This document shows, piece by piece, positions 1-5,225 of a stretch of DNA of 5,225 bases. Positions within the stretch are counted from its first letter, which is position 1, and the number at the start of each line of letters is the position of its first letter. The position numbers and the translations under genes were made by a program. This DNA is from Lachnospiraceae bacterium (GTDB taxonomy: Bacteria > Bacillota > Clostridia > Lachnospirales > Lachnospiraceae). The notes under the pieces were generated by a model. It searched no databases, was not told the DNA's origin, and saw only the letters and a program-made list of their open reading frames with translations. The stretch is from NCBI GenBank assembly GCA_017443685.1, contig JAFSYD010000222.1:1-5225 (forward strand). Reading direction: 5' to 3'.

Positions 1-583
1 CCAGCACCTTTGCCTGTGCATTTAAGGAATGGATATCCGCTTTGAACTGCTCCACATCGAAATCCGTGTAGGCTAAAAGGTCGATCTTACTGATGATCAC
101 CATGTCCGCCGATTGGAACAGCAGCGGATATTTTAACGGCTTATCGTTCCCTTCCGTTACGCTTACCACGCCTATACGCAAGGTTTCGCCCAAACGAAAT
201 TCCGCGGTGCACACCAGATTGCCGACATTATCGATGATCACCGTATCAACCCCCGAAAGGTCAAGCTCCGACAGTCCACGCTCCACCATATCCGCCTCGA
301 GATGACAGCCTCCTTCCGTATTCAGCTGAACCGTTTTTACGCCGAGCCGCTCCATCCGCACCGCGTCCTGATCCGTATACAGATCACCCTCAATTACCGC
401 AAACCGACTGCGATCAACGCCTTTACATTTTAACAAGGCTTCTAACAGGGTCGTTTTCCCAGCGCCGGGCGTTCCCAAAAGGTTGACCATGCGGATTCCC
501 TGCGATTGCAGCATCGCGTGATTTCTCTCCGCTATTTCGTCATTCGCCTTCAGTACATTTTGATTTACGACAATGGTCTTCAT
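1..583 (-). CDS. hypB: HypB-type nickel-insertion GTPase, C-terminus cut off by window edge
   Basis: HypB is a cytosolic SIMIBI-class GTPase that works with HypA to deliver nickel to an enzyme precursor, classically [NiFe]-hydrogenase. The 194 visible codons begin at ATG 581-583, preceded by a GGAGAG-type ribosome binding site. The Walker A motif GTPGAGKT is at residues 37-44. The family's metal site between the two G-domains is present as C93-H94 (in GGCHLEA) and C125 (in NVGNLVC). The hallmark [10 protein letters not shown] is at 144-153, and the guanine-specificity motif reads SKID at 165-168, with Ser where Asn is the textbook residue. The N-terminus is short, with no poly-His stretch and no CxxCGC nickel motif, so this is the minimal form. 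The family is usually about 210-220 residues in this form, so only some 20-30 residues should be missing. The gene is third in an operon, 23 bases after the hypA-like gene. Family assignment is firm; the client enzyme is unknown. Confidence 0.95.
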   Translation of the reverse strand, partial: MKTIVVNQNVLKANDEIAERNHAMLQSQGIRMVNLLGTPGAGKTTLLEALLKCKGVDRSRFAVIEGDLYTDQDAVRMERLGVKTVQLNTEGGCHLEADMVERGLSELDLSGVDTVIIDNVGNLVCTAEFRLGETLRIGVVSVTEGNDKPLKYPLLFQSADMVIISKIDLLAYTDFDVEQFKADIHSLNAQAKVL

Positions 584-606
584 TTCTCTCTCCTATATTA
601 CGATTC

Positions 607-861
607 CTAATCCCCTGAAAAGCGCCGGACATAAATCTGACTCGGCCCACGCAGTGTCTCGTCACGCTCGATCCGGATCGTGCCTTCTTCCATACAGGTG
701 CCTTGCTTTGCGATATCAAAATAAAAATTCAGCTGCGCCTCATGGATACAGGAATACGGACCTGCGGCGATCACGATGTCATAAACCTTTGAAAGCCCGC
801 TTTCCTTTGCCGAACGGTCTACGATATCCATGATCTCGCGGCAGACCGCTGCCTCATGCAT
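607..861 (-). CDS. hypA: Short HypA-like nickel metallochaperone lacking the zinc domain
   Basis: This 84-residue protein resembles the nickel-binding domain of HypA, which hands nickel to HypB. It begins Met-His-Glu, the conserved HypA N-terminus in which His2 helps bind nickel. It keeps the family's fold-defining stretch: an N-terminal helix (about 3-22), a strand around 26-34, then HEAQLNFYFDIAKQGT (40-55) and EEGTIRIE (58-65). Normal HypA is about 110-120 residues and carries two CxxC pairs that bind structural zinc. Here there is no CxxC at all; the chain goes from the IRIE strand to a tail, GPSQIYVRRFSGD, resembling the last strand of full HypA. Only 23 bases separate it from hypB, so no zinc domain is hidden in another frame there. 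The ATG overlaps the end of the Fe-S gene by 8 bases (ATGCATGA) and has an AAGGAGG site six bases upstream. The position before hypB supports the call. Confidence 0.85.
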   Translation of the reverse strand: MHEAAVCREIMDIVDRSAKESGLSKVYDIVIAAGPYSCIHEAQLNFYFDIAKQGTCMEEGTIRIERDETLRGPSQIYVRRFSGD

Positions 862-2038
862 TTGCGGCCTCCTTCACATCCTTTTTCCTCTTTGTTTTGA
901 CAAAAACGTTCCGTTCATCGCGAACCATTTTACGCACGTCAAACGCGCATTGGTTCACGCATTGCCCGCAGCCGATGCATTTTTCGGCATCGAACACAAG
1001 TTTTTTGGCCTGCCTGTCATAATAGGTTGCCTCCGTGGGACAATATCTGCCGCATTTGTCACATCCGACACATTTGCTTTCATCGATCATTTCCGGTATA
1101 TAATAAGATTTCACAAAAATCTTGCTTAAGCCCCCGCTCAGATAATCCGTAAAAAGAAGGCAGCAATCCTTGCAGCAGTTGCAGATCACGATCTCTTCCT
1201 GGTTCGCATCGCAGCCGTAATGATAGGTCGTATGGATGCAGCCTTTCCGCTCAAATTCATCCATCAGCTCACACGCCTCTTCATAAGAAAGATGCTTCGC
1301 CACACCGTTCTCCTCTAAGTGCCTGCTTACGGCACCTAAGGATATGCAGCCTTCGATCGGCAGCCCTTCCCGGCACTCCCCCAGCCCGTTTATGCTCTTA
1401 TACAGGCGGCAAAAACAGTTCATGACGGCAATTTCATTCTCATGGCGCTTTAACAGCTGGTATACTTCTCCGGCAAGATACACCTGATGCTCACTATTAA
1501 GCGGTTGGTCAAGGGATATCTCGCGGCTTCCTCTGCTTACGTTAATCCCCATGTGGGGCGTACCCCCGTCACGCTTTTTCATCCCCTTCCTGTCCATGTA
1601 CATGCGGATCGGCGGGATATTCAGCTTGGAAAGCAGCCCCCAGAATTCCATGAATTTGTTCATGACCGCCTGCCGTTTCTCATTCAGCGGTCCCGATACG
1701 CCCAGCTCGATCCATCCCGGAAAGATCGGAGCCAGCTGATACATGTCCGGATGCTCATGATCCGCCGGGAAGACAAAGCTCATTTCCAACAGCTCGTTCC
1801 AAAACTCCTCCCATGCCCGTGTCTCTCCGTTTGCCTGAAAGAATTTTTCCAGATAAAGGCATTTTAATTCCTCTGACGAATGCGCTTTCGACCCTGCCTC
1901 CAGCAAAAAATCCAGCATGGTTGCATCCATGCTAACGTCAAAGCATTCCACGATGGGCTTTAGCGGAGGAATCTTCACCTCCGAGATGGAATTCATCATG
2001 GCGATCATTTTTTTTATCTTCTTTTCCGATAATTTCAT
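854..2038 (-). CDS. Multi-cysteine iron-sulfur protein with C-terminal 2[4Fe-4S] ferredoxin domain
   Basis: A 394-residue protein without signal peptide or membrane segment, so probably cytosolic. Residues 1-200 are mainly helical and resemble the N-terminal region of large ferredoxin-like proteins, with the segment YQLAPIFPGWIE at 100-111. Residues 208-293 form a second cysteine-rich region: C208 and C210 (NCFCR), C222, C231, C267, C276, then the dense C286-x-C288-C289-xx-C292-C293. Residues 317-368 are a two-cluster ferredoxin: C323-xx-C326-xx-C329-xxx-C333-P and C354-xx-C357-xx-C360-xxx-C364. The ferredoxin part surely binds two [4Fe-4S] clusters; the middle region may bind another cluster or metal (inference). 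The tail is Lys/Arg-rich. The start is fixed by an in-frame TAG three codons upstream and an AGGA site seven bases before the ATG. It is first in the operon, under a near-consensus promoter, and overlaps the hypA-like gene, which suggests an electron-transfer or scaffold role in nickel-enzyme maturation. No specific name is recognised. Confidence 0.9.
   Translation of the reverse strand: MKLSEKKIKKMIAMMNSISEVKIPPLKPIVECFDVSMDATMLDFLLEAGSKAHSSEELKCLYLEKFFQANGETRAWEEFWNELLEMSFVFPADHEHPDMYQLAPIFPGWIELGVSGPLNEKRQAVMNKFMEFWGLLSKLNIPPIRMYMDRKGMKKRDGGTPHMGINVSRGSREISLDQPLNSEHQVYLAGEVYQLLKRHENEIAVMNCFCRLYKSINGLGECREGLPIEGCISLGAVSRHLEENGVAKHLSYEEACELMDEFERKGCIHTTYHYGCDANQEEIVICNCCKDCCLLFTDYLSGGLSKIFVKSYYIPEMIDESKCVGCDKCGRYCPTEATYYDRQAKKLVFDAEKCIGCGQCVNQCAFDVRKMVRDERNVFVKTKRKKDVKEAANA
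868..874 (-). promoter_or_regulatory. Ribosome binding site of the hypA-like gene inside the Fe-S gene
   Basis: AAGGAGG lies six bases before the ATG at 859-861, inside the last codons of the Fe-S gene. With the 8-base stop/start overlap it supports the short HypA start and translational coupling of the two genes. Confidence 0.75.
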
Positions 2039-2165
2039 ATTCGTTTCCTAAGATGCTCCGATGGGCATCAATTATCTTCCTTCTTGCTGATGATCATCTC
2101 ATCCGCCGTCCAAAACAGCAGAAAATCACTTTGTCTTTCTCCTCGTCGAAACCATGTCTTTGTAT
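2039..2165 (-). promoter_or_regulatory. Leader (5' untranslated region) of the Fe-S/hypA/hypB operon
   Basis: About 125 bases separate the expected transcription start (near 2165) from the Fe-S start codon, long for a simple leader. It contains a GATGC/GCATC hairpin (2052-2069) just upstream of the modest AGGA site (2046-2049), a perfect 10-base palindrome GATGATCATC (2089-2098), and very short possible ORFs. One starts GTG at 2129, nine bases after GAGGAG, and ends at 2094, encoding 11 residues with a Cys-Cys pair. Another six-codon ORF ends at the TAG nine bases before the Fe-S ATG. I recognise no known riboswitch class (including the NiCo type). Whether the leader regulates anything is inference. 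Confidence 0.4.
2052..2069 (-). promoter_or_regulatory. Small hairpin just upstream of the Fe-S gene's ribosome binding site
   Basis: GATGC and GCATC form a 5-bp stem with an 8-base loop, ending two bases before the AGGA site. It could affect ribosome access, but it is short and could be chance. Confidence 0.3.
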
Positions 2166-2171
2166 TCTGCC

Positions 2172-2200
2172 ATTATATCGCCATAATCAGGGCGTTTCAA
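2172..2200 (-). promoter_or_regulatory. SigA-type promoter for the Fe-S/hypA/hypB operon
   Basis: On the minus strand, TTGAAA (2200-2195, five of six matches to TTGACA) is followed after exactly 17 bases by a perfect TATAAT (2177-2172). It is the best promoter match in the window, lies in the only long intergenic gap, and points at the Fe-S gene 134 bases downstream. This implies the left operon is transcribed independently of the lipoprotein operon. The start point would be about 2165. Confidence 0.8.
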
Positions 2201-2234
2201 CAAAAAGGTTTCATTTTCGGTTTGTCTTTTTTTC

Positions 2235-2270
2235 AGACCTCCGAGGATCGATTCCCCAAAGGTCTTTTTT
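2235..2270 (+). terminator. Hairpin plus T-run, terminator-like on the plus strand
   Basis: AGACCT (2235-2240) pairs with AGGTCT (2260-2265); a weaker inner stem of GAGGA with TTCCCC extends it around a TCGAT loop. Six T's follow on the plus strand (2265-2270), the layout of an intrinsic terminator for plus-strand transcripts. On the minus strand the stem is followed by A's, so it is not a standard terminator for the lipoprotein operon, although it sits just after that gene's stop. All annotated genes are on the minus strand, so its client is unclear. Confidence 0.4.
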
Positions 2271-2286
2271 GAAAGGAGTCTCTATT

Positions 2287-3630
2287 TTATATTTTTATTT
2301 TTCCGTTCTTATCAATCAACAGGAGGTCGATGCCAGTCTTCCCCCTTGTCTCAATGCCGTGTCCCATGGCGCCTCGCTGCCCCATCATCTGCCGGGAGGG
2401 AATGCCGGTTGACTTCTGTCCGTTGATGATGATCGTGCCGCCGTTATAGGTTGCCGTTCCGTCATAATCAAATGCGGACTGTCCCGTCACGTCGATGGTG
2501 CCGCCATTGATAATGAGGTTGCCGTTGGAATCCACGCCATCCGTATCGCCGGAGCCCATCTTTATCGTAAGCATGCCACCGTTCATCTCAAAGGTAGGCG
2601 TATAGGCGGTAGACTTACGCGCTGCGTTGACGCCGTCATCGGAAGCGGTGATACTGACCGACCCGTCGTTGATGCGGATATAGGCGGCTTCCAGCCCTTC
2701 CGCGCCGGTGATATTAAATGTTCCGCCATCGATCTGCAGGAGGGTGTTGGCGTGAATGGCATCATCCGATACTTTTATTGTAAAGTCACCACCTGTAATA
2801 TAGATGCTGCCAAGCGTATCGTCATCGCCGTTTTCCGCGTGCAGCCCGTCTTTGCCCGCGCTGATCCGGAAGGTTCCGTCCGCGATGGCAAGGGAATCTT
2901 TTGCCCGGATCGCATGATCCGATGCCGTAATCTCGTAAGAGCCGCTTGCGATCGTCACTTCATCCTTGCCGGAAATTCCATGTCCGCCGGGCGAGCTGAT
3001 CGACAGCGACCCGGTTCCGTTAAAGGTCAGATCGTCCTTTGCGAAAACAACCGCGTCAACCTCATTATCATCGACCTGTATAAATGTTCCGCCGTTCGAC
3101 AATCTGTTTGTAGTCCCATCCGCTAAAGTGACAAATACCTTGTCCGCCTGCTTGACATAGATCGCCGCAAAATCGTCGCTTTCAATTTCGGCACCGTTAA
3201 GCACCAGCTGAATTTTATCCTCCTTCGCTGCGTCAACGATAACGCTGCCGGTCAGCTTTCCGGAAAGGATATAGGTGCCTTCTGCGGAAATTGTAACCGT
3301 AGATCCAGAAATACTCACGCCTTGGGCTGTGCAGCTTGCGCTGTTGCCGTTCAGCTTGATGCGGACTGCCTCGGATGCGTCATATTCGCCGGAAAGATCC
3401 CGGGCAGAAAATGCCGTGTCGTAAGAAGTAGCCGTTGCCGCAGCACTCGAAGTTCCTGTCGCAGTCGTAAATGCAGCATTCCCTGACGCTGCCGCCTCAT
3501 CTCTCCCGATGGCTTGCGTCATCACCGGCGGATAAGAAGTGCTTGCCGCTGCCGCCGTCGAACAGCCTGCCACAAAAAACATTGCGGATGCAAAGCCGAT
3601 GGATAATATTTTCAAATTTTTATTCTTCAT
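2287..3630 (-). CDS. Secreted beta-helix lipoprotein of the Cthe_2159 (formerly DUF4353) carbohydrate-binding type
   Basis: A 447-residue protein exported and lipid-anchored: basic N-terminus, hydrophobic segment 7-20, and lipobox Val-Ala-Gly-Cys with Cys23 as the lipidated residue. Residues 24-75 are an Ala/Ser/Thr-rich spacer. From about 85 on, the sequence is rich in short strands. Between about 215 and 405 it is built of repeats of roughly 20-25 residues of the form S-D-D-G/A-h-x-A followed by I-x-G-G-T-h-x-I, for example at 236-256, 258-283, 288-307, 310-327, 330-355 and 362-381. This is typical of a right-handed parallel beta-helix, and the Asp-rich turns (SDDAIHA, SDDGVNAA, DTDGVDSNG) are plausible calcium sites. 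The family founder in Clostridium thermocellum is reported to bind acidic plant polysaccharide. The C-terminus carries a Met/Gly-rich stretch (MMGQRGAMGHG). AGGAGG sits eight bases before the ATG. Third in an operon with DUF4956 and VTC proteins; the ligand here is unknown. Confidence 0.85.
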   Translation of the reverse strand: MKNKNLKILSIGFASAMFFVAGCSTAAAASTSYPPVMTQAIGRDEAAASGNAAFTTATGTSSAAATATSYDTAFSARDLSGEYDASEAVRIKLNGNSASCTAQGVSISGSTVTISAEGTYILSGKLTGSVIVDAAKEDKIQLVLNGAEIESDDFAAIYVKQADKVFVTLADGTTNRLSNGGTFIQVDDNEVDAVVFAKDDLTFNGTGSLSISSPGGHGISGKDEVTIASGSYEITASDHAIRAKDSLAIADGTFRISAGKDGLHAENGDDDTLGSIYITGGDFTIKVSDDAIHANTLLQIDGGTFNITGAEGLEAAYIRINDGSVSITASDDGVNAARKSTAYTPTFEMNGGMLTIKMGSGDTDGVDSNGNLIINGGTIDVTGQSAFDYDGTATYNGGTIIINGQKSTGIPSRQMMGQRGAMGHGIETRGKTGIDLLLIDKNGKIKI

Positions 3631-3650
3631 GGTTCATACCTCCTCTTTTG

Positions 3651-3682
3651 CTTGCCTGCACCCGCCACGCAGCAGGCGCAAG
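3651..3682 (-). promoter_or_regulatory. Intergenic hairpin between DUF4956 and lipoprotein genes
   Basis: CTTGCGCCTGC pairs with GCAGGCAAG: nine base pairs with a two-base bulge and a GC-rich loop of about 12 bases. No T-run follows on either strand, so it is not a classic terminator. It lies six bases before the lipoprotein's AGGAGG site. Such a hairpin could set relative expression of the third gene by partial termination, RNA processing or 5'-end protection (inference). Confidence 0.5.
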
Positions 3683-3709
3683 TTCTTATGTGTAACATAC
3701 GTTCCCTTG

Positions 3710-4399
3710 TCATAAAGCCTCGTCCTGATCCGCTTTTTTTGCGATCATGACATCCAGATTCCCATTTCTTGTCCGTATTTCATCAATGAACGCTTTCTCC
3801 TGTTTTCTATCTTTTTGACGGATGTCATACACCAGCTTAAAGACGCTGCCCATACCCGTCGATTTCACGCTCACCCGCTCCCATTTGTCCGTATACCGTT
3901 CGAACAGGTCATCGAATACGCCGCTGTAATTCAGATCCTCTGGGATGGACACCGTGAGCACGCAGTCATTTTCCACACCCTTCCAGACGGGTGACGCGGT
4001 AAAAAGCATGACGCCGCCACCCGTTATTGCCGCGAACAACGCAGCGAAAAAGATGTATCCCATACCGCAGATCAATCCGCATCCCATTGCCGCAAATATG
4101 ACCGTAATATCCCTTGCCGCGCCCGGCACGGAGCGGAAGCGTACGAGGGAAAATGCCCCGGCAACCGCGACGCCGGCTCCAATGTTGCCGTTTACCATCA
4201 TTATGATGGCGCAGACACTCGCCGGAAGGAAGGTAAGCGTAAGCATCATGCTGGCCGTATGCCTGCTGTTTACGGCATAAGCCATTGCAAGGAATATCCC
4301 TATGAAAATGCTTGCAAGGATCGCCGTCATAAAATCTGTTACCGACAGGTTCAGTACGCTGTCCGCGCTGTCAAAAAGTCCTTTTGTTAATGTATCCAT
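3710..4399 (-). CDS. DUF4956 family integral membrane protein
   Basis: A 229-residue membrane protein of unknown biochemical role. Hydrophobic segments lie at about 22-43, 50-69, 73-86, 98-116 and 117-135, followed by a soluble, charged domain (about 145-229) likely facing the cytosol. The family signature is the GAFSLVRFRS stretch at 81-90 followed by the AARD segment at 94-97. I chose ATG 4397-4399 rather than the upstream in-frame ATG at 4438: AGGAGG (4408-4413) stands eight bases before it, and the upstream start would overlap the VTC gene by 23 bases with no matching ribosome site. It follows the VTC-domain gene by 16 bases. Neighbouring VTC and DUF4956 genes are a recurrent bacterial pairing, so the two products probably work together; a membrane partner or conduit for the enzyme's product is an inference. 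Confidence 0.85.
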   Translation of the reverse strand: MDTLTKGLFDSADSVLNLSVTDFMTAILASIFIGIFLAMAYAVNSRHTASMMLTLTFLPASVCAIIMMVNGNIGAGVAVAGAFSLVRFRSVPGAARDITVIFAAMGCGLICGMGYIFFAALFAAITGGGVMLFTASPVWKGVENDCVLTVSIPEDLNYSGVFDDLFERYTDKWERVSVKSTGMGSVFKLVYDIRQKDRKQEKAFIDEIRTRNGNLDVMIAKKADQDEAL

Positions 4400-4407
4400 T
4401 TCATCAG

Positions 4408-4413
4408 CCTCCT
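4408..4413 (-). promoter_or_regulatory. Ribosome binding site that sets the DUF4956 start
   Basis: AGGAGG lies between the VTC stop codon and the ATG at 4397-4399, with eight bases of spacing. It decides for the shorter 229-residue protein. Confidence 0.8.
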
Positions 4414-4415
4414 TT

Positions 4416-5156
4416 TTATGCATATGCGATCTGCTCATCCGGATAATATCCGAAGGGCAGAACCTTTTCTTTTGCCATCATGTTTGCATATCCTTCTCCG
4501 TATTTGGAAAAAGATGTCTTGTAAATCTTCAGACTGCTTAACAGCCTTGCAAGCTCCATGGGCAGCGCTCCCGCAACCTTGATCTCCATGAGATGTTCGT
4601 CTTTGCCTAAAAGCCCGTATCCACCATACCCATTTCTCAGGTCAAGTTGCCTTGTGCGGTATCGGATATCCGAATCAAAGGTGATGCGCTGCTCGTGGTC
4701 ATCCAGCCCGTACATCGCAATGCGGCTGTACGATATCGTCATGGCCGGGTGCAGGCTGCCATACAGCCTCTTCATATACTCTACCTCGCGCAGGATCTGT
4801 GAATCAGCATTTTGTGGTTCGGTGGCTAAAAACGCCCTTGCCTTTTCATAAGGCATCTCCGCCCGTCTTTTATACACCACACCGTCGTACTTCTTTTTGA
4901 TCTCTATGAAAGCGGCGCTGTCGCCCTCCGGGATCCCATAGCACCGCAGCCGGAGTTTTTCTTTATATGCCGGCTTTTCCTGCGACCTGCGGACCATCAG
5001 GTAGTCGTCGGTGTCATAATAGATATTCAGGATCTTTGTCATCCCGTATTCGTCTATTGCAAACCTGCTCTTAAGGCGATTCATCAGCTCCCGGTACTGC
5101 CGGCCGTTCAGCAGGAATTTCATCTCCGTCCGTTCAAATATATATTGATGTCCCAT
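4416..5156 (-). CDS. VTC-domain protein, putative polyphosphate polymerase
   Basis: A 246-residue soluble protein matching the VTC domain, the CYTH-like tunnel fold that in yeast Vtc4 makes polyphosphate from ATP. Recognisable elements in order: FERTEMKF (7-14), IYYDTDDY (46-52 region), KEKLRLR (65-71), FIEIKKKYDGVVYKRR (83-98), ISYSR (141-145), RITFDSDIRYR (157-167), MEIKV (190-194) and KTSFSKY (213-219). By analogy with Vtc4, K13, R69, R71, the lysines at 87-89, R145, E191, K213 and K218 are candidates for phosphate and metal binding, so the active site looks intact. There is no SPX domain and no membrane segment, unlike yeast Vtc4. The start is ATG 5154-5156, eight bases after AGGAGG; a GTG at 5165 overlaps that site and is rejected. 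First visible gene of the operon with DUF4956 and the lipoprotein. Polyphosphate synthesis is inferred from the family, and a different acceptor or polymer is possible. Confidence 0.87.
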   Translation of the reverse strand: MGHQYIFERTEMKFLLNGRQYRELMNRLKSRFAIDEYGMTKILNIYYDTDDYLMVRRSQEKPAYKEKLRLRCYGIPEGDSAAFIEIKKKYDGVVYKRRAEMPYEKARAFLATEPQNADSQILREVEYMKRLYGSLHPAMTISYSRIAMYGLDDHEQRITFDSDIRYRTRQLDLRNGYGGYGLLGKDEHLMEIKVAGALPMELARLLSSLKIYKTSFSKYGEGYANMMAKEKVLPFGYYPDEQIAYA

Positions 5157-5164
5157 AGTAATCA

Positions 5165-5170
5165 CCTCCT
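5165..5170 (-). promoter_or_regulatory. Ribosome binding site that sets the VTC-domain start
   Basis: AGGAGG within AAAGGAGGTGATT, an almost full anti-SD match, lies eight bases before ATG 5154-5156. The GTG inside it cannot be the start. Confidence 0.8.
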
Positions 5171-5184
5171 TTTACTTGGAAATC

Positions 5185-5214
5185 CGTATCTGTTCAGCAG
5201 GCTGAACAGATACG
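5185..5214. repeat. Perfect 30-base palindrome (14-base arms, 2-base spacer) upstream of the VTC gene
   Basis: The arms CGTATCTGTTCAGC and GCTGAACAGATACG are exact reverse complements separated by AG. The element lies 14 bases upstream of the VTC ribosome site. No T-run follows on either strand, so a simple intrinsic terminator is unlikely; an operator, a leader hairpin that protects or regulates the mRNA, or a dispersed repeat unit are all possible. The remaining bases to the window's right edge (to 5225) show no gene and no clear promoter. Confidence 0.7.
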
Positions 5215-5225
5215 CGAGGCATCAA

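Noticed and set aside
573..1129. Plus-strand ORFs overlapping the hypA-like and Fe-S genes
   Set aside because: They are antisense to genes with clear family motifs and strong ribosome sites, and their products resemble nothing recognisable.
2053..2412. Plus-strand ORF of 119 codons across the intergenic gap
   Set aside because: It spans the minus-strand promoter and the lipoprotein's 3' end, has no good ribosome site, and its product shows no recognisable domain.
2583..2765. Minus-strand 60-codon ORF inside the lipoprotein gene
   Set aside because: It is an alternate frame of the repeat-coding region with no start signals and no recognisable product.
2620..3000. DNA repeat or CRISPR-like periodicity
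   Set aside because: The periodicity is in the protein (beta-helix turns); the DNA units are diverged and not direct repeats with spacers.
4400..4438. Upstream ATG for the DUF4956 gene at 4438
   Set aside because: It would overlap the VTC gene and lacks a ribosome site, while AGGAGG is ideally placed for the ATG at 4399.
5157..5165. GTG start for the VTC gene at 5165
   Set aside because: The GTG is part of the AGGAGGTGA ribosome binding sequence itself.
5185..5214. LexA (SOS) operator or intrinsic terminator
   Set aside because: The half-sites read GTTC then GAAC, the reverse of the Gram-positive LexA order, and no T-run follows on either strand.

Overview
The window looks like part of a Clostridia (Firmicutes) chromosome, probably from a gut or acetogen-like Lachnospiraceae-type organism. 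This is inferred from the strong AGGAGG-type ribosome binding sites, the tight single-strand operons, moderate GC, and a VTC-domain / DUF4956 / Cthe_2159-type lipoprotein cluster, which I recall from that group. No rRNA or other marker is present to fix the taxon. All six genes lie on the minus strand, so transcription runs from the right edge to the left edge.

Right part (about 5225 to 2287): a three-gene set read in the order VTC-domain protein (start 5156), DUF4956 membrane protein (start 4399), secreted beta-helix lipoprotein (start 3630). The first two are 16 bases apart. The third follows after 79 bases that contain a strong imperfect hairpin. A perfect 14+2+14 palindrome sits just upstream of the first gene. 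The three products occupy different places: a cytosolic, possibly polyphosphate-making enzyme of the CYTH/VTC fold, a multi-spanning membrane protein, and an exported carbohydrate-binding-like lipoprotein. Together they suggest one cell-envelope or polymer-handling system whose function is unknown.

Middle (2039 to 2286): an intergenic region of 248 bases. It holds a near-consensus minus-strand SigA-type promoter (TTGAAA, 17 bases, TATAAT), a leader of about 125 bases with small hairpins and possible tiny leader ORFs, and a hairpin followed by a T-run on the plus strand.

Left part (2038 to 1): a second operon of a multi-cysteine iron-sulfur protein with a C-terminal two-cluster ferredoxin domain, a shortened HypA-like nickel chaperone that lacks the usual zinc domain, and HypB, the nickel-insertion GTPase, cut off by the window's left edge after 194 codons. 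The first two genes overlap by 8 bases and the third follows after 23 bases. Nothing in the window shows the nickel enzyme being served. No hydrogenase or hypC-F gene is visible, so CO dehydrogenase or another nickel enzyme is as possible as a hydrogenase.

The points most worth a second look are the Fe-S protein/zinc-less HypA/HypB module, the VTC-DUF4956-lipoprotein module, and the perfect palindrome at the head of the latter.
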